A DNA stretch of 64,000 bases, taken from Spirometra erinaceieuropaei (Eukaryota; Platyhelminthes; Cestoda; Diphyllobothriidea; Diphyllobothriidae). The notes beneath the pieces are model-generated. The model worked only from the letters and a program-made list of their open reading frames with translations. It ran no database searches and was not told the origin of the DNA. Every line of letters begins with the position of its first letter. Position 1 is the stretch's first letter. The position numbers were made by a program, and so were the translations under genes. The stretch is from the NCBI GenBank assembly GCA_902702965.1, contig CACRXP010000155.1, positions 671,991 to 735,990 of the forward strand, in the 5' to 3' direction. Shown here one piece after another: positions 1-12,449 of the stretch.

Positions 1-2176
1 TGGCGCTGATTGCAGGGCTGCTCTGTTGGATGGGATCAGAACCATGGCTTGGATTCGATAGGCTGAGGTTGCTTGATGGCACCCGGTTCGCCTCACGAAA
101 GGATGTCGTTAACTGAATTCTCCATATCGTGGTCAAATTGAATGACGCAGGAGAATTGGGCTGAGGCCAAGAGGGGAATTCGTGATGATTGTGCGGTTGC
201 GTGGTAACATCACGTCGGGGTCACCAATATCGCGGCAGGCTAGGCCGAGCGTGTGAACCTGGCTACCATGAGCTTCTGGCCCGGTCCCGGACGGACAGAG
301 AAGGCGGACGACAGTGAGGAGGATGATATATTCTGCACAGATTAAGTGGAGTAGTTGGAGGTAGTTCGCAGACAAACGTGGGCGCGTCCGGCGCCGGGTG
401 AGCGGCGTCCCAAGTGTCCGATGCAACGCGTCACAGCGTCTTAAGCCAGTACACGCCTGACTCGACCTTGAGCCTGATTGGCCAATTGGAGAGCCGAGTG
501 GAAGAATGCCAGAAAGCCATGGGGCGCACGTGCAGACACTCGCGAGAGGCCCAGTGTTGAGGTAGGCACGTTTGGAGTAGTATCACTACAGCCCCACCAT
601 TTCAAACTACTGTGGACTAACCACGTAATGTCCATTCTACAAACAATTAGTACTACGAGTAGTATGAAATGTATATGGCAAACGTACTATACCGTACTCC
701 CGACATAGGTACTAACTATATCAAGTGAGTACTTTCAGAAACTATTCAGTGCAGGACATGAAGTTCTCCATTGCTAAAATTGTGTAGGGAACAAAAGCTC
801 ACCCTTGGGGGTGCGATCGTGGACGCCGGGGGATTTTGAGTGAATTTACCTCTAACTCCACAGAAATTTCCCATTCATCCCAATCAGCTGAGCTGGCAGT
901 CCGCCACTATCCCCTTCCGTCCACCAGCCAGGCGGCTTAGTCATTTTCCATGATGAGCCAGAGCAGCCGGCCAGAGGTGAGGAAGGTGCACGGGCAACAA
1001 CTGCGCACAAAGCGGACGCCACCACTTGCCTGTCGGCTCTGTACAGTGAAACCAGGCGACGACTTAACTCCTCCTCCTCTGTGGCGCAGCTACAGATGGC
1101 TAATTCAGGCCGCCATTGGTCAGCCAGTCACGCAGACTGACTGCTGGGGGGCGGAAAGGCGCGCTGTAGAAGACCTGGGACGATAGGGTTGCCAAAACCC
1201 TGAGCAATCTCGATCGCAGCGGACAGAGCGAGAGTCCGCAGCTCAAACGATAAGATGCCCAAGTGGAGTCAGGTTCCAACTCCGGATATTACCGGCCTCA
1301 GGTCGAGCTGGCTGGGGAACATACGTCCGAAATAGACATCTCAGATCTCCTTATCGCTCACCCTACCTGTTATTAACGTAATACAGTGGGCGTCACCATC
1401 TGCAGGACGAATCACAAGACACCAGACTCGATTGTGGCAGACGGGATCCTTCGCCCTCAGGTACCAACGCTCTACGAAACAGCAGTCTCATGGAGGGGAG
1501 AGCAAATTTTGCTATTAGCGCTTTACCAAATGAAATCAATAAGAAAGGCAAGGAGACGGGAAAGAGTGCGAAAAGCGAGATAATTCGGAGATCAAACTGA
1601 CGTCAACGCCGACATGATAGGACGGCTGGTGGTGGTGGTGCGGGGGGCAGGCAGTAAGGGGGGAGAGGCAGAAGACGGTGGGCCCACCGGAGCCGTCACG
1701 AAACCTCGGTATCACATGGAGGGCAGGAGGTGGGTGTAGAAGAACAAAATCGAACTGGCCACGAGAGCAGCGACCGCAGGGAGAGAGTGAGAGGCTTACT
1801 CAGTGAATCTGGCAATTCGAAATAAACTTGACAGCGATGTGGAAGTCAACCAGGCCTACAAAGGGCGAAAGAGAGTCGCATCTGGCGGGGGGGGGGGGGC
1901 GGGGTGCTGGGCAGCAAATAATAAGTCATAAGCGCGAAAGCAAAACTGCCTGATAACGACAATTATTCGTACATGAGGTGGCTCTGGTTAAGCGTGGAGT
2001 AGACACGATTGAGCAGGCGCTGCTGCGTCGACAGAGCAGAACAGAGCGGATAGAAATAAAGGGGGAAGGGGGAGAACTGAGGGGGGGGGGGGACGTGGCA
2101 TGAGCGGGTCAAAAATAAATACACAGAAACGCGCGCTCGCACGCATGAAATAAGTCGGGCACAGGGAGCGGAGTGA
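1..2176. other. Intergenic, no supported gene
   Basis: Short open frames occur on both strands, but none has a recognisable domain or a convincing splice context. Homopolymer G runs lie at 1887-1899 and 2081-2092. I see no transposon terminus or RNA gene. Confidence 0.5.
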
Positions 2177-2998
2177 TTAGGTCTGCGTGCCGGCGTTTCG
2201 AGTGGGTCGGATGGAGACGCTGGCAGAGAAGCTGACCTCTGTACCCTGGTCGGCCGCCCTCTGCACGACCGGGCTGACAAGAGACAGGCTATCCGGTGTC
2301 CAGCTAATGTCCGAGTCAGGGAATTCGAGGTCCGCTAGTAGACCTCCGGTATTGTGTAGCAGTTTTATGGGACGTTTGAGAGAGTCATAGGCAAGCAATT
2401 CGTCCTCATCGATGGAGATGAAACCGCGGACACTGCCCGGTCGCCTGGCCGGCGAAGTCCCGTTGCTGCTGGTGCCGAAGAGACGGCGCGTTAGAAATTC
2501 GTTCAGGTCGCTTGCCGCACTGGACATCTTCAGATCATCAAAACGCAAGCCCTCCTCCTCGTCTTCTTCATCACTCAGGTAGAGGGCGTCAGTGCGGGCG
2601 CTGAACTGGTCAAAATCTGACTGTTTTGCGGCACGAGCGCTGACAGCTGCCGCAGCCGAGACGGCAGTGTGAGCAGATGAAAAACGCTCCAGGGACCGAC
2701 AACGCCGCAGCCCCGTGGCTAACTTGGGCCTGGAGGTGGAAGAAGAGGAGTAGTGCATCACAGCGGGCATCGATTCGACACTGGTCTTATAACCTCCAGA
2801 GGCACAGCGAGCACGACCTGAGGGTAGTAGGAAGGGCAGGCAGGTTACGGTCACATCGTCGTCCTCGCTGGTCTGTTTAGGTGACTGCACATGCTGGAGG
2901 ATGTCGTGGTCATCTGGCTTCCAAACGCGCGTCGCGCGCCATTTGGCCCTGGATCGTAACGGAGCGCGAATTGCGTCAAAGTACACCAGTTCGTTAGG
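2177..2998 (-). CDS. Terminal exon of an unrecognised protein
   Basis: An open frame of about 273 codons on the minus strand ends at TAA (2177-2179) with the C-terminus NAGTQT. Upstream, at 2999-3010, an uninterrupted pyrimidine run is followed by AG, a textbook splice acceptor. The exon then opens in frame with PNELVYFDAIR, so this looks like the last exon of a longer gene rather than a complete gene. The product is polar and probably disordered. It has serine-rich stretches, an acidic run (SDEEDEEEGLRFDDL, near the middle) and an FISIDEDELLAYDSL segment. There is no signal peptide or membrane segment. I do not recognise the family. It could in principle be the 3' end of the minus-strand gene whose exon lies at 11.1-12.4 kb, but nothing in the sequence proves that link. 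Confidence 0.5.
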   Translation of the reverse strand, partial: PNELVYFDAIRAPLRSRAKWRATRVWKPDDHDILQHVQSPKQTSEDDDVTVTCLPFLLPSGRARCASGGYKTSVESMPAVMHYSSSSTSRPKLATGLRRCRSLERFSSAHTAVSAAAAVSARAAKQSDFDQFSARTDALYLSDEEDEEEGLRFDDLKMSSAASDLNEFLTRRLFGTSSNGTSPARRPGSVRGFISIDEDELLAYDSLKRPIKLLHNTGGLLADLEFPDSDISWTPDSLSLVSPVVQRAADQGTEVSFSASVSIRPTRNAGTQT

Positions 2999-4687
2999 CT
3001 AAAAAAAAAAGCGGATAAGAGAATGCGTAAAAAGGGGCCGATGAGGGCTGCACAGATAATCGACGTGAGGGGTGCGGCGGCGACGGGGCCGTTGCTACGG
3101 TAGCCGCAATTTCAGGCACGAATGAAGTGATTTATACATGTGGGAGAGCGATGACTCACACAACCGTCAGATTGGCTAGTTACGAGAACCAGACTGAAGT
3201 ATAACCTCCCCCCCCCCATGAAACCAAATCCCATACAACAGTGTGTCTCGTGAAGGTGACAACCTCCAACAGCACTCCAACGTCAGTGATGCATACTGTT
3301 CATAATGTCTGTGAAGACGCGCATTTCTATACTATGCACCTCCTCCTATGCCTTAAACGGTTAAATTATTGAACCTTGCCCCCCATAACCATATGTCATT
3401 ATGATTGAATGTTGTACCATGTCAACAGGTGTAAAGACCGATTATGTTGCAGTACGAGGCTATCTCGTCTTCCTGTTCAATGGCTTTATGAAGTACGCTG
3501 TTACCAAACAAATAAGCAAGCTGGATCTACTTTCAACTGCATTATATGCAGTATAGATAGACAAACATCGGTTGGACCACTATAATCCAGGGAAATAAAG
3601 GTGGTGGGAATACTCTCCAAGGTGCCATTTCCGAGGTCGATAACCAAACGCAGACATCTACCCAACGAAAATGAGTGGCAACCATGTAGTCATGGATTTC
3701 ACGAGGAGAGGGGGAGGGGTTACATTTCAGTCTTGCCTCCACGAACATACTCAGCGGCGCTAGTGCGCCTAGGCTTGTACCATATCAATGGATGCTTCCG
3801 GGAGATGTTAACGCATAAGCCTCTCCTGTTCTAAGGTTGAAAAAGATATTAAGGCGGAACAGTGCTTGTTGGACCGTTCTTTTCATACTTATGTTCAAGA
3901 GAAAGGGATATGCTAATTCGATTTGGTCCCGTAAGTGAGGGATTAGAATATGTGAATTTGCTGTTAGGGCTAACATCGACGTTCGTGGCCTTTTTGCAGG
4001 AAACCGATCTGCCAGATCAGTGCCTAGTGAGGCGTGAAGGCATTACGGTTCACATTCCAGAATCTGCTTACTTGGTGGCAACTATTTAATGAAGACTGTC
4101 CAACTATCCGCCGCCTGTGGATGCGCCAGGCACTAACTCCTCAGGGGGTTCTTGTCGTCTAAGTATGGCGAATAAATGCAAGTAACTGGAGTGGCGTTAT
4201 ACTGTCATGCTACAGCAGATGCAGAGGTACACTCAACGGCACACACCAAAAGACGCGCAGCTGGGTGGGAGGACGCAACGTCTTCAGCCATAGCACTAAG
4301 TTGGTACGGACTGTCGGTAGTAACTGGCCTCTACTGCCAATCCCATTATGGGAGGTGTGTCATCGCAAAAAGATAAGAAAAATAAACAACGGAATAACAG
4401 TTTAGCAAAGATCCTGAGCAAGTAAGCACAAGACGACAGTTCGACCGTCGTCGCAGTAGCCACGAGATCCACCACGGCTCGAACGCCACGGTAGCCATTT
4501 GGGCACGACTGTGGTCTTGGAGACGCAGACTTAAACGGTCCCTACTCCGCTTCACTCTCCACCCCCCAGCCCACCACGTCTCGAGGGAGACGATCCGAGG
4601 TGGACGTGGGCGCAGTTGTTAAGAAGGCTAAACAGTTTGTCCTCGTGTGTCACACACAGGAGGCAGCATAGGCAGATGCGCTCCTAC
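2999..4687. other. Non-coding stretch
   Basis: It begins with the polypyrimidine tract (minus strand) of the exon at 2177-2998, so its first part is probably intron. A C run lies at 3208-3217. The short open frames at 3.5-4.6 kb have no recognisable content. Confidence 0.4.
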
Positions 4688-5675
4688 AGAAAGTGGGCTA
4701 ACTCATGAAATGTCAACCGAAATTCCGAAATGCGTTTTCGTTTCGAAAAGATTAATTAAGTGAGGTTGTACAATTGATCAGTCTGCAGTACAATTCTATA
4801 ATAATGCGGTTACCTCAGGAAGCCGGCTTTCGAATGAACTTCCTTCCAGCTGCATGCATAAACTACACTCTGTAAAAAATGACTACTTAAGTAGCATGTA
4901 TTTTCTTATTGATCTTCGACGCCCCTAAAGGTCCAATTATATTTCATGGAAAAAATGCATCAAAATATTCATTCTTTTGCTCATTCGGTAGAAAATTACG
5001 TCTTCTTCTAATTTTATGCTTGAGGGAGGGAAATAATTCTCTTTTAAAAATGTTTCTAATTGTGGTACTTTTAAATACTGTGAAATGGCCGTTAATAAAT
5101 CGTCATATCTCTGCATTTACCAATGTGGCTTGTAAAGTTAACAATATGGTTCAAATCCACTGCTTAATTTGATGAATCCTATATGGTCCCCCTTTATTAC
5201 CGTAGAGAAATGTGTGACTTTCCATACGCGGAAAATACACGGCTTGTAGTTTGGAAACCCTGAATCTAAGTGTGACGGTAGAACGGGTTCAAAATTATTG
5301 GGGTATTGGAAAATTTTTTTAAAACGGAATTATGTCCCTCCTTCAAGGATAACATTAGAAGACGTGATTTCCTACCGAATGAATAAAAGGATGAATATTT
5401 TTATGCATGTTTTCCATGAAATATGATTGGACTTTTAGAGGCATCGAAAATCAAGGCGAAAAACTCATGTCATTTAAGTAGTCATTTTTACGGAATGTAG
5501 TTTTTTCATGCAACAGGAAGGAAGTTCATACGAAAGTTGGCATCCTGAGGTAACTGGAATATTATAGAATTATGCTGCATTATGATTAATTTTAAAACAC
5601 TGCTTAAGTAACCTTTTCGAGACGAAAACGCATTTCCGAATTTCGGTTGACATTTAATGAGTTAGCCCACCTACT
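4688..5675. mobile_element. Fold-back (long inverted repeat) DNA element, copy A
   Basis: The left end reads GTGGGCTAACTCATGAAATG at 4693. The right end carries its reverse complement (GAGTTAGCCCAC, ending near 5670). The two halves remain imperfect inverted copies for roughly 350-400 bp, including TGACTACTTAAGTAGCATG near 4880 and its counterpart near 5478. A non-palindromic core of about 200 bp lies between them. It has no coding capacity. The same family recurs at 55997-56973, 57523-58492, 60784-63471, 61084-62053 and 63720-63940. I could not see a clean target duplication for this copy. It is best described as a non-autonomous fold-back or MITE-like element of unknown superfamily. Confidence 0.8.
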
Positions 5676-6486
5676 ATAGCACTTAACACTTCACACATCT
5701 AACTCTTGTTACACGAGGGCTTGGATATCACAGAAGTGAGGAAAGTCATGAAGACCACTCTAAGAAAGAGTATTGCGGCCCGACCCTCAGTACTGAAATG
5801 GACCGAGCTAGTCAGACAGCCAGTTGACAATCTCGCAAGCCACACATTTTAAGTACGTCGTAGTATTTCCCAGTACATCAGATCTAGTATAATGATAGCA
5901 TAGTATCGGTCCCACTTTCTTTCCTCTCCTACGTAGCAGCAGTCTATCCGAGCATGATGAGATTGGGCGCCCTCGTCTTCCGCGCGTCACACTTATGCAC
6001 GGAATGCACCATTCGTCAGAGAAGATATTGGTAAAGGGCATCTCACGGTTGATGGATGAGGCATAGGTAATTGCGGATAGGTGATGTCTTTGAGTATGTG
6101 TTTAGGACCAAATAAATCCACGCGAGGACTAAATGTGGGCAGGGAGGACGGGCCACAGTGGGAACAAATAGACACCATGTGGTCATTGCAAGTGTCCCTG
6201 GCGTCCTGGAGACGCTCCCATTTTCCGGGACCGACTAGGAGGGGACGGAAACTTAGAGTTATGTTACAGGATGTGCATCTTCAATGGCGTTAGGGATTTG
6301 TTGTGTAGATGTTTGGTTATGCCATTATTCTGCAACCCACGGGCCTCGCAGCCTGGGATGCGCTGGCAGTTCACTGGCACCTGGTTCCCTGCCGGTAGAT
6401 TCTTTTGCACTCCCCCTGGGTAGGCAGCTCGTGCATGGTTGCCCAGTGACTTGTGTGCGTCATCTGACCTATTTTTGTTAATGGTT
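5676..6486. other. Non-coding stretch
   Basis: No gene, terminus or repeat could be assigned between the fold-back element and the direct repeat that begins near 6487. Confidence 0.4.
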
Positions 6487-6687
6487 AAAATCCTGGCCAA
6501 GTGTTTGTTGTGGACCAGAGGGTGTGGTGGTACGCCTGGGCGCAGGTCTGACCGCGCCAGCCACCTGCGCCCTCTACCGCTTTCGGTCGTCTTGACTGTG
6601 TCTTAGTCCAGTGCATCCACCTCACGGCCCTCTCACCCTGCTCTGGAGCACACGGTGCACATCGTCGGCTGCGACGGTCGAACTGTG
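6487..6687 (+). repeat. Dispersed direct repeat, copy 1
   Basis: The stretch from AATCCTGG through GACCAGAGGGTGTGGTGGT to CTTTCGGTCGTCTTGACTGTG is repeated almost unchanged at 7093-7210. After it, both copies share a second block ending GACATCGTCGG..GGTCGAACTG. Copy 1 lacks about 70 bp between the two blocks. No open frame is conserved between the copies, so this looks like a non-coding interspersed repeat. Confidence 0.7.
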
Positions 6688-7092
6688 GTGTGTGTATGTG
6701 TGTGTGCCGCTGGGTGTCCTTCATTCCCTTCCACCAGAGTGGCTATTCTGGCTACTGTACTTACTTAATGAGCGCTGTCCAATCAGTCCGTACCTGAAAG
6801 TTATCTTTATTCGCCCATTTCAAATAGACGGCCTGGCCAAAAATTATGTTCTCTGCCAGAAACAACCATGTAACATAGTTATTTCTTGTGTCGCCCGTAT
6901 ATAGACGACACCAGGTGAGTTGTTTGTTGTGAATGTTTCAAAACGGACCACGCTGGACCAACGTGGGCGCCATATTGGATTCTGGCTGACGATATTGGGA
7001 ATGCGCACCGTAACAAATGTGGTTTTTTGGCAGGCCAAGCTGCCGGAAATTAGAAGCCTTGTCGCCCTCCGCACCTCAATGTTATTGTTGGC

Positions 7093-7366
7093 CGAAATCC
7101 TGGTTAGGCGTTTGTGCGGACCAGAGGGTGTGGTGGTGCGCCTAGGCGCGGGTCTGACCGCGCCAGCCACCTGCGCCCTCTCCCGCTTTCGGTCGTCTTG
7201 ACTGTGCCTTGACACGGGCTCAGGCGGGGGAGGAGAAAGTGCGGAAGATGCTGTGCAGGTCTACTACCCCTATAAGTTAATTCGTGCACAAGTCACCGTG
7301 CCTGTTCTCACCTCGCTGTGGAACACAGGGTGGACATCGTCGGTCACGAGGGTCGAACTGCAGCTG
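7093..7366 (+). repeat. Dispersed direct repeat, copy 2
   Basis: This is the longer partner of the repeat at 6487-6687, about 90% identical by eye over the first 115 bp, with an extra internal segment around 7215-7290. The two copies are in the same orientation about 0.6 kb apart. Confidence 0.7.
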
Positions 7367-10300
7367 GTTGGTTGCATTGGAACTGTGGGCAGTCCGCAGA
7401 CGTACAAGCCGATTGGTACCGTAATTACGGTGCAGCCATAAGCCCATGATGAAGCGACTTACTAGCCTCTGCTATCACTAGAACCCATAATGTTAATCCC
7501 TGACCACTCCGTTCATCCTCCGTCTGGATCCAGCCTCGGCGGCACTTTGTGGAACTGGGTACGTTAGCCCGAGTTAGACAGTTGGTGCTTCAAGCCGGCT
7601 TCCCAACTAATGGCATATTCCGTCACTCAGTGCCGCCAAAGGAATGCTTCTCAAACAAATGTGACGCCTTAAGGCAAGGAAAATAAACCACTGCTTAGGC
7701 AATTAATGTGTTAACCTAAATCTTGCCAGGTATTGGCAAGGAGTAAAGGTTGCATAAGCGGTGCGTACAAGCGTCTGCAGAGCCCAATTAGAAAATTCGA
7801 ATCGGTCAGCTACATGGCAGTCCGTGTGACGTGATTGGGCGGAAAACGCGCAAATGGTAGACACGCGTCACGGTTGCATGCGCTGTAATAATGCGGTTGG
7901 TCGCCAGAACAGTGGCGATGAAGTGCTCTACTTATGTACTGGCTGACTTATTGGACAGCGCAAGGCCCTCTTAAAGACAGAAAAACTCGCAAAAATAATA
8001 AACAGAGTAGTTCAAGTGCGAGAGGTAGTTAAATACAGGAACTAGAAACAAATGAAGTGAGGACAAGATCTGGGTAATGCATAGTCCTGATACAGTAGTG
8101 CAGAAGCGCCGTGTTAGTTACAAATGGAAGGCTGGAAAGATGATGGCGAAATCCGGGGAAGCCCCAGAACAGAGCTAAAAGACATTTATTTGCCACAGCA
8201 TGAATAAATACATCCCGCTTTTGTGGAAGCCCTTGCAGGGCGTCGTAACAGCCCGAACGGTAACTAAGTACTCGGGACGGAAACATGAATGGAGAGAAAG
8301 CAAAAATAATAAATAAGATGCGAGCAAGGCTATCGAGAACTTCCATGCCGGTTTTAGCAGGGAGTACGAGGTGCGAAACGAGGTCTTTCGTGCCCATTGA
8401 AGGGGCCAGCACGTATTCGATTTAGACGCCGAAATAAAAAGAAACCAATACCTTAAGACACTTTGGAAAGAGAAGAACAAGGAAGAACTACAGACCTGGT
8501 TATCCTGAGAGACTCGTCGACCAGTTTGTAGGCAAATTTTTGATTGACTCAGGACAAATGGAATGCAAGAAGAAAGAGTATATCCGGCATCGCAGACCTT
8601 AGTCATTGGCAAAGTAGTGAAATTGCGTTACCACCCATAGAAAGGCCGGGGAGTTGCCACCTACTGATTCCCGGCGCTATCAGCGGACAGCAGGAGTTTA
8701 TGAAATGACCTGGTTAAGAAAATCAAAGATGATATTCTGAAGATCAGACTTCATATAGTGGAGTCGTACCTGTTAGCGCAATTGAGAACGACCCGGCGAG
8801 TTTGTCGATGTTGTAGTCTGCCTGTTATTTTAACTACTGGTTACTTAGCGCATCCATGAGAATCGAATAGTGTAACATACTTCAGTGAGATTTGGCTGCG
8901 AAATAAACAGGCAGCCGCAGACCAACCGTGATATTGCTAGCGGGATTGGGGTTTGACAAAACCGACCACCCCTCAATGTGCCGCAGGCGCCGGTGACGAG
9001 AGTGCGACGTGGCAAACCTGAACCGCAACGGAAAATGTTCTTTCTTACATACTTGACTATCACACAGAGGGGGACTTGAAAACGAAGGAACTAAATATGC
9101 ATCAGACTCCTGAATTCCAATGGCATGCAACTCCTCTCATCACGACTCCTGTCAGGGTGTCCGTCGGACCGCATGCGTCCTGGCCTCTGCAAATGGACCA
9201 GATGATGTGCATGAAAATTGGCCGCTCTGCAAGCAGGAAGGAAATGGGCATGCTGGAATTAAATTCCCCCAGCACCGGCAACGTCGAGTCTATGTGAATT
9301 AACGGGAGAAAAAGGAGACAATGACTGTCCCTGGGGTGCGCTGGTTAGGTTATGGTTCTCGAAGCGTCAGGGTGCTAGTTGATGATGAATGCGTTTAGTC
9401 CTACTAGAGTGGTGTCATTGGCAAATGCGGCCAGGCTGAATTTCGCCGGTTCTGAGAATGGGCATCGTCGAAGGTCGTGCTTGTGCGCCTTCGCAGTGTT
9501 GTTATCGACGGCCCTATTGTCAAACACCACGCGCAAAAAGAGGCCATCACTGAGGAACTCCCAGTGATGGGCAGATGTGCCCGAATAAGTAACCTTGTGG
9601 TCGCAGTTATAGTACTGTCAAGACAGAAGACTGAGATGCATTCAGAGGAGATCCCTTGGTCACAATGCGGTGAAAGCCCGTTTGGAGAGTGCTGAAACAC
9701 TCGTTGTCACGATCCCCCCTGTTTCCAGCGTCGCGTGAGGCATGCACTCACCAGGCACTCAATGGCTATACCCAGAACCCGATAGATCGCACGCTTGTCT
9801 GCGCACCGCGGGTCAGTGTAATCCTACTGTCGCGCGATACCTGCTGCGGACGGCGACAGCGAAAATAAATCTGTTCTTGTGCTTGTGGTTCAGGCTATCT
9901 ACTGTCGAGAAGGCACGCTCTTGGGAGGCGTAAGAGGTTGAGCGCCTACGGGGTCTTGTCTAACTCCAGCCCTTTTGCCACAATGACGCAAAAAAAAACA
10001 GCCGCATTCCGCCTGCGTGTCAGCAAAGATAAAAAGGAATTACTCGCTCTCCACATGCCTTACGCTCGCGAGAATCAATTACTTAAACAAAGCTTAGAAG
10101 TGTCGAGAACGTTATAGGCCTCTAAGACCTTCATGGGGTATTTGTCAAGTGAGGCAAAACTGTCCAGAAGTCGACGATAATAATAATAATGTCCTTCCAG
10201 AATACGTCAAATGGTAAACAACTACTCAGTGACTGTCCGAGAAAAGGCTGCACAAGTTTACCCTCGTTTGTGTATCCTCAAAGGTGCCAGATAGAGCAGT

Positions 10301-11110
10301 AAATCAAACTGACGCCTCTCTGACTGAGACCACTACACGTGTATTCCATGGGGGGCGCAGAATGGCATTGTCTTGTGAATCAGTAAAACCGGCGGAGAAT
10401 TTCTATCCACCCGGGAATTGCATGTGGAAACTCGTAAACATTTTTGCAGACGTTAGCAGTGTTAGTTGACCGGATAGAAATGAACTAAGTAAAATTCAGC
10501 ATTAGCGAGGTGCGAATGGTTAGCCTGAGAAAACTTCCATTGATCGAGTGTTACTTTAAGTGAGGATATGGTGACCTCTGATGCTTGGGGTATTTGCAAA
10601 GGCAAAAATGATTAGATGGATCCTCAACGAAAGCTCCTCCGATTCTTGCCACAGTTCCATACCCTTCAGGTTAATGAGTCAAGCGGAAGCTGAGGGCTGC
10701 CTGGCACGTGTCAGAATTTCAGACGAACAAATAAATTAAGCAAAGCTCAACGTTTACCGTGTTATGCACTATACATGCCTCCGCTATTATCAGCTACTTC
10801 TCGATCGAGACTGCGAGACAGGTGTTACGACGAAAACCAAAGTTAATGAAAACTTCAAGTCGCAATTAAATTCCTGGAGGGTTAGATCAGACACTGAACT
10901 GGATTTGGACTTACGGCTTTGTTACTTATCTTGGGAGAATAGGCTGAAGAACAAAAAATCAGTCCAACAGTTTGCAATCGCTTAGTGGACAACTGATTAT
11001 CTAGGTCAGCAAGACTAAATTGAGGGAGTGAAAATTTTTTACGTGCAATCCGCGACCAAGAAAACAATAAAAAGGGCTTTCCAGGTAAATAGCTTTGCAA
11101 ACTGACATAC
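7367..11110. other. Probable intron or intergenic DNA downstream of the 11-12 kb exon
   Basis: If the minus-strand exon at 11111-12449 continues, this stretch is its intron. I looked here on the minus strand for the 3'-5' exonuclease domain expected after an Egalitarian N-terminus and did not find one. Several open frames of 60-145 codons are present (for example 8029-8612 and 9404-9700 on the minus strand), but none is recognisable. Confidence 0.4.
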
Positions 11111-12449
11111 CTGGAAAACTTTTTGCAAATCGAACACATTGCGAAATATTGACTTGTCGAAGAACACATGTACGTGGTTCCCGAGGTCAATGATTCCCCA
11201 GGACTTCGCAACGCGGAAAACGCGGCCAACATGTTGACTTAGACGCGAAGGATCTTTGCCATTCGGTAACTCAGGACGAGTGTCAAGAAGACGAGACTGC
11301 ATGTTCCACGCATTCGCGTTTATTCGTACGTAAAAGCTAGTGGGTGTGCGATGTTGCGGTCTCCCACCTTCTGGCTCCACTTCGCCGGTGAGCTGATCCT
11401 CAGTGGATGGACAGAGAATATCGAAAAATTGCTTGTATTTGTCGAGAAACGCATGCAACTCGAATCGCGTCAGACCAATTATTTTTTTCATATCATATGG
11501 AAAGGCAATTAATTCTTTGATCACTAATGCTACATGCAAACCCTTGCTGAATGCGGGTCGAAGGATTCGCCTAAGGACAAGGATAACTGAGAATTCCGAC
11601 GCTGGCAGTATACAAGACGTCGAACTTGTGAAATCGGTCGATGACGAGAGGAGGACTTCAACTTTTAAAATTCCGTTGGGAAATACACCTTGGTCGTTGG
11701 GCGCGGCACCGGCATAATTTCCTCTATCCTCATTCTGGTGTTTATGGTGTGAATTCCGCTTCAATTTTGCCAGACCAACTGAGCCATCCTTGAGATGAAA
11801 GACTTCAGGGTATTGCCGAAGAAAGGAAGACAGGGACTTTATGTTAGGAAATAAGGCGCGGGTAATAGGTGTGACATAGGAAAGACAATCTATCAGTCTT
11901 TGAATTGGAACAAAGCGATGCGGGCCGCATGACAGCAGGTAATTCTGCAAGAACGCTACTGTGTTTTGGCGAAGAACAGGGTCAGACAGCAACGATATTT
12001 GCGATGGTGGATCAAGGATAGATGGGTTCAGACACGGACAGAACGAATCAATGCCTGTATACTTCGAGCTAACCCAAACAGGACTTTGATCAACATCGAG
12101 AGTGCCCGCCGGATAAACATAATTTCCAGCAATGACAAACAGGGAGGGAAACATCTGAAGGAACTCGATAAACTCGGCCAAGGAGGCACTGCTGATCGGT
12201 ACGGAAAATGCGTAGGGATCCTGAATTCCAGTCATATGGGCAAAAGAGGCCACATATAGTGCGTGGATAGGGAGAGGGCCCCTGTGGTTGAGTAGGATTT
12301 CCAACAGTAACAATGCTTTTGGGTAATTTTGTTCGGCAACGCCATTTCCTAGCATCATCATCCCAGTTCGAGTCAAATTGTTAAGGGAGCAAGCTAGGCT
12401 TCCGATCTTCCCTTCTCCAGAGGTCATCAATAAAGGCCGCTCGCGTCCC
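11111..12449 (-). CDS. Egalitarian-like protein, N-terminal exon
   Basis: A minus-strand exon of about 440 codons. Its 3' boundary is a clear donor: the codons for VFDLQKVFQ end in CAG, followed by GTATGT (exon end 11111). At its 5' side a TTTTTTGTTAG acceptor ends at 12450, and the first ATG (12427, MTSGEGK) lies 22 nt inside. The protein shows three weakly similar repeats. They run from about residue 38 (LLLLEILLNHRGPLPIHAL to FPSLFVIAGNYVY), from about 155 (FLQNYLLS to YPEVFHLKDGSV) and from about 285 (ILRPAFSKGL to YKQFFDILC). Each has a helical start and an FPxLFxIxGNxVY-like end. This resembles the repeated winged-helix-like units that precede the exonuclease domain in Egalitarian, an RNA-cargo adaptor for dynein. 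A later GRVFRVAKSWGIIDLGNHV segment looks beta-rich. The downstream exonuclease exon was not found here, so the assignment is moderate. Confidence 0.55.

Noticed and set aside
9404..9700. Overlapping open frames on both strands taken as a gene
   Set aside because: Both strands are open for similar lengths, and neither gives a recognisable motif or splice context.
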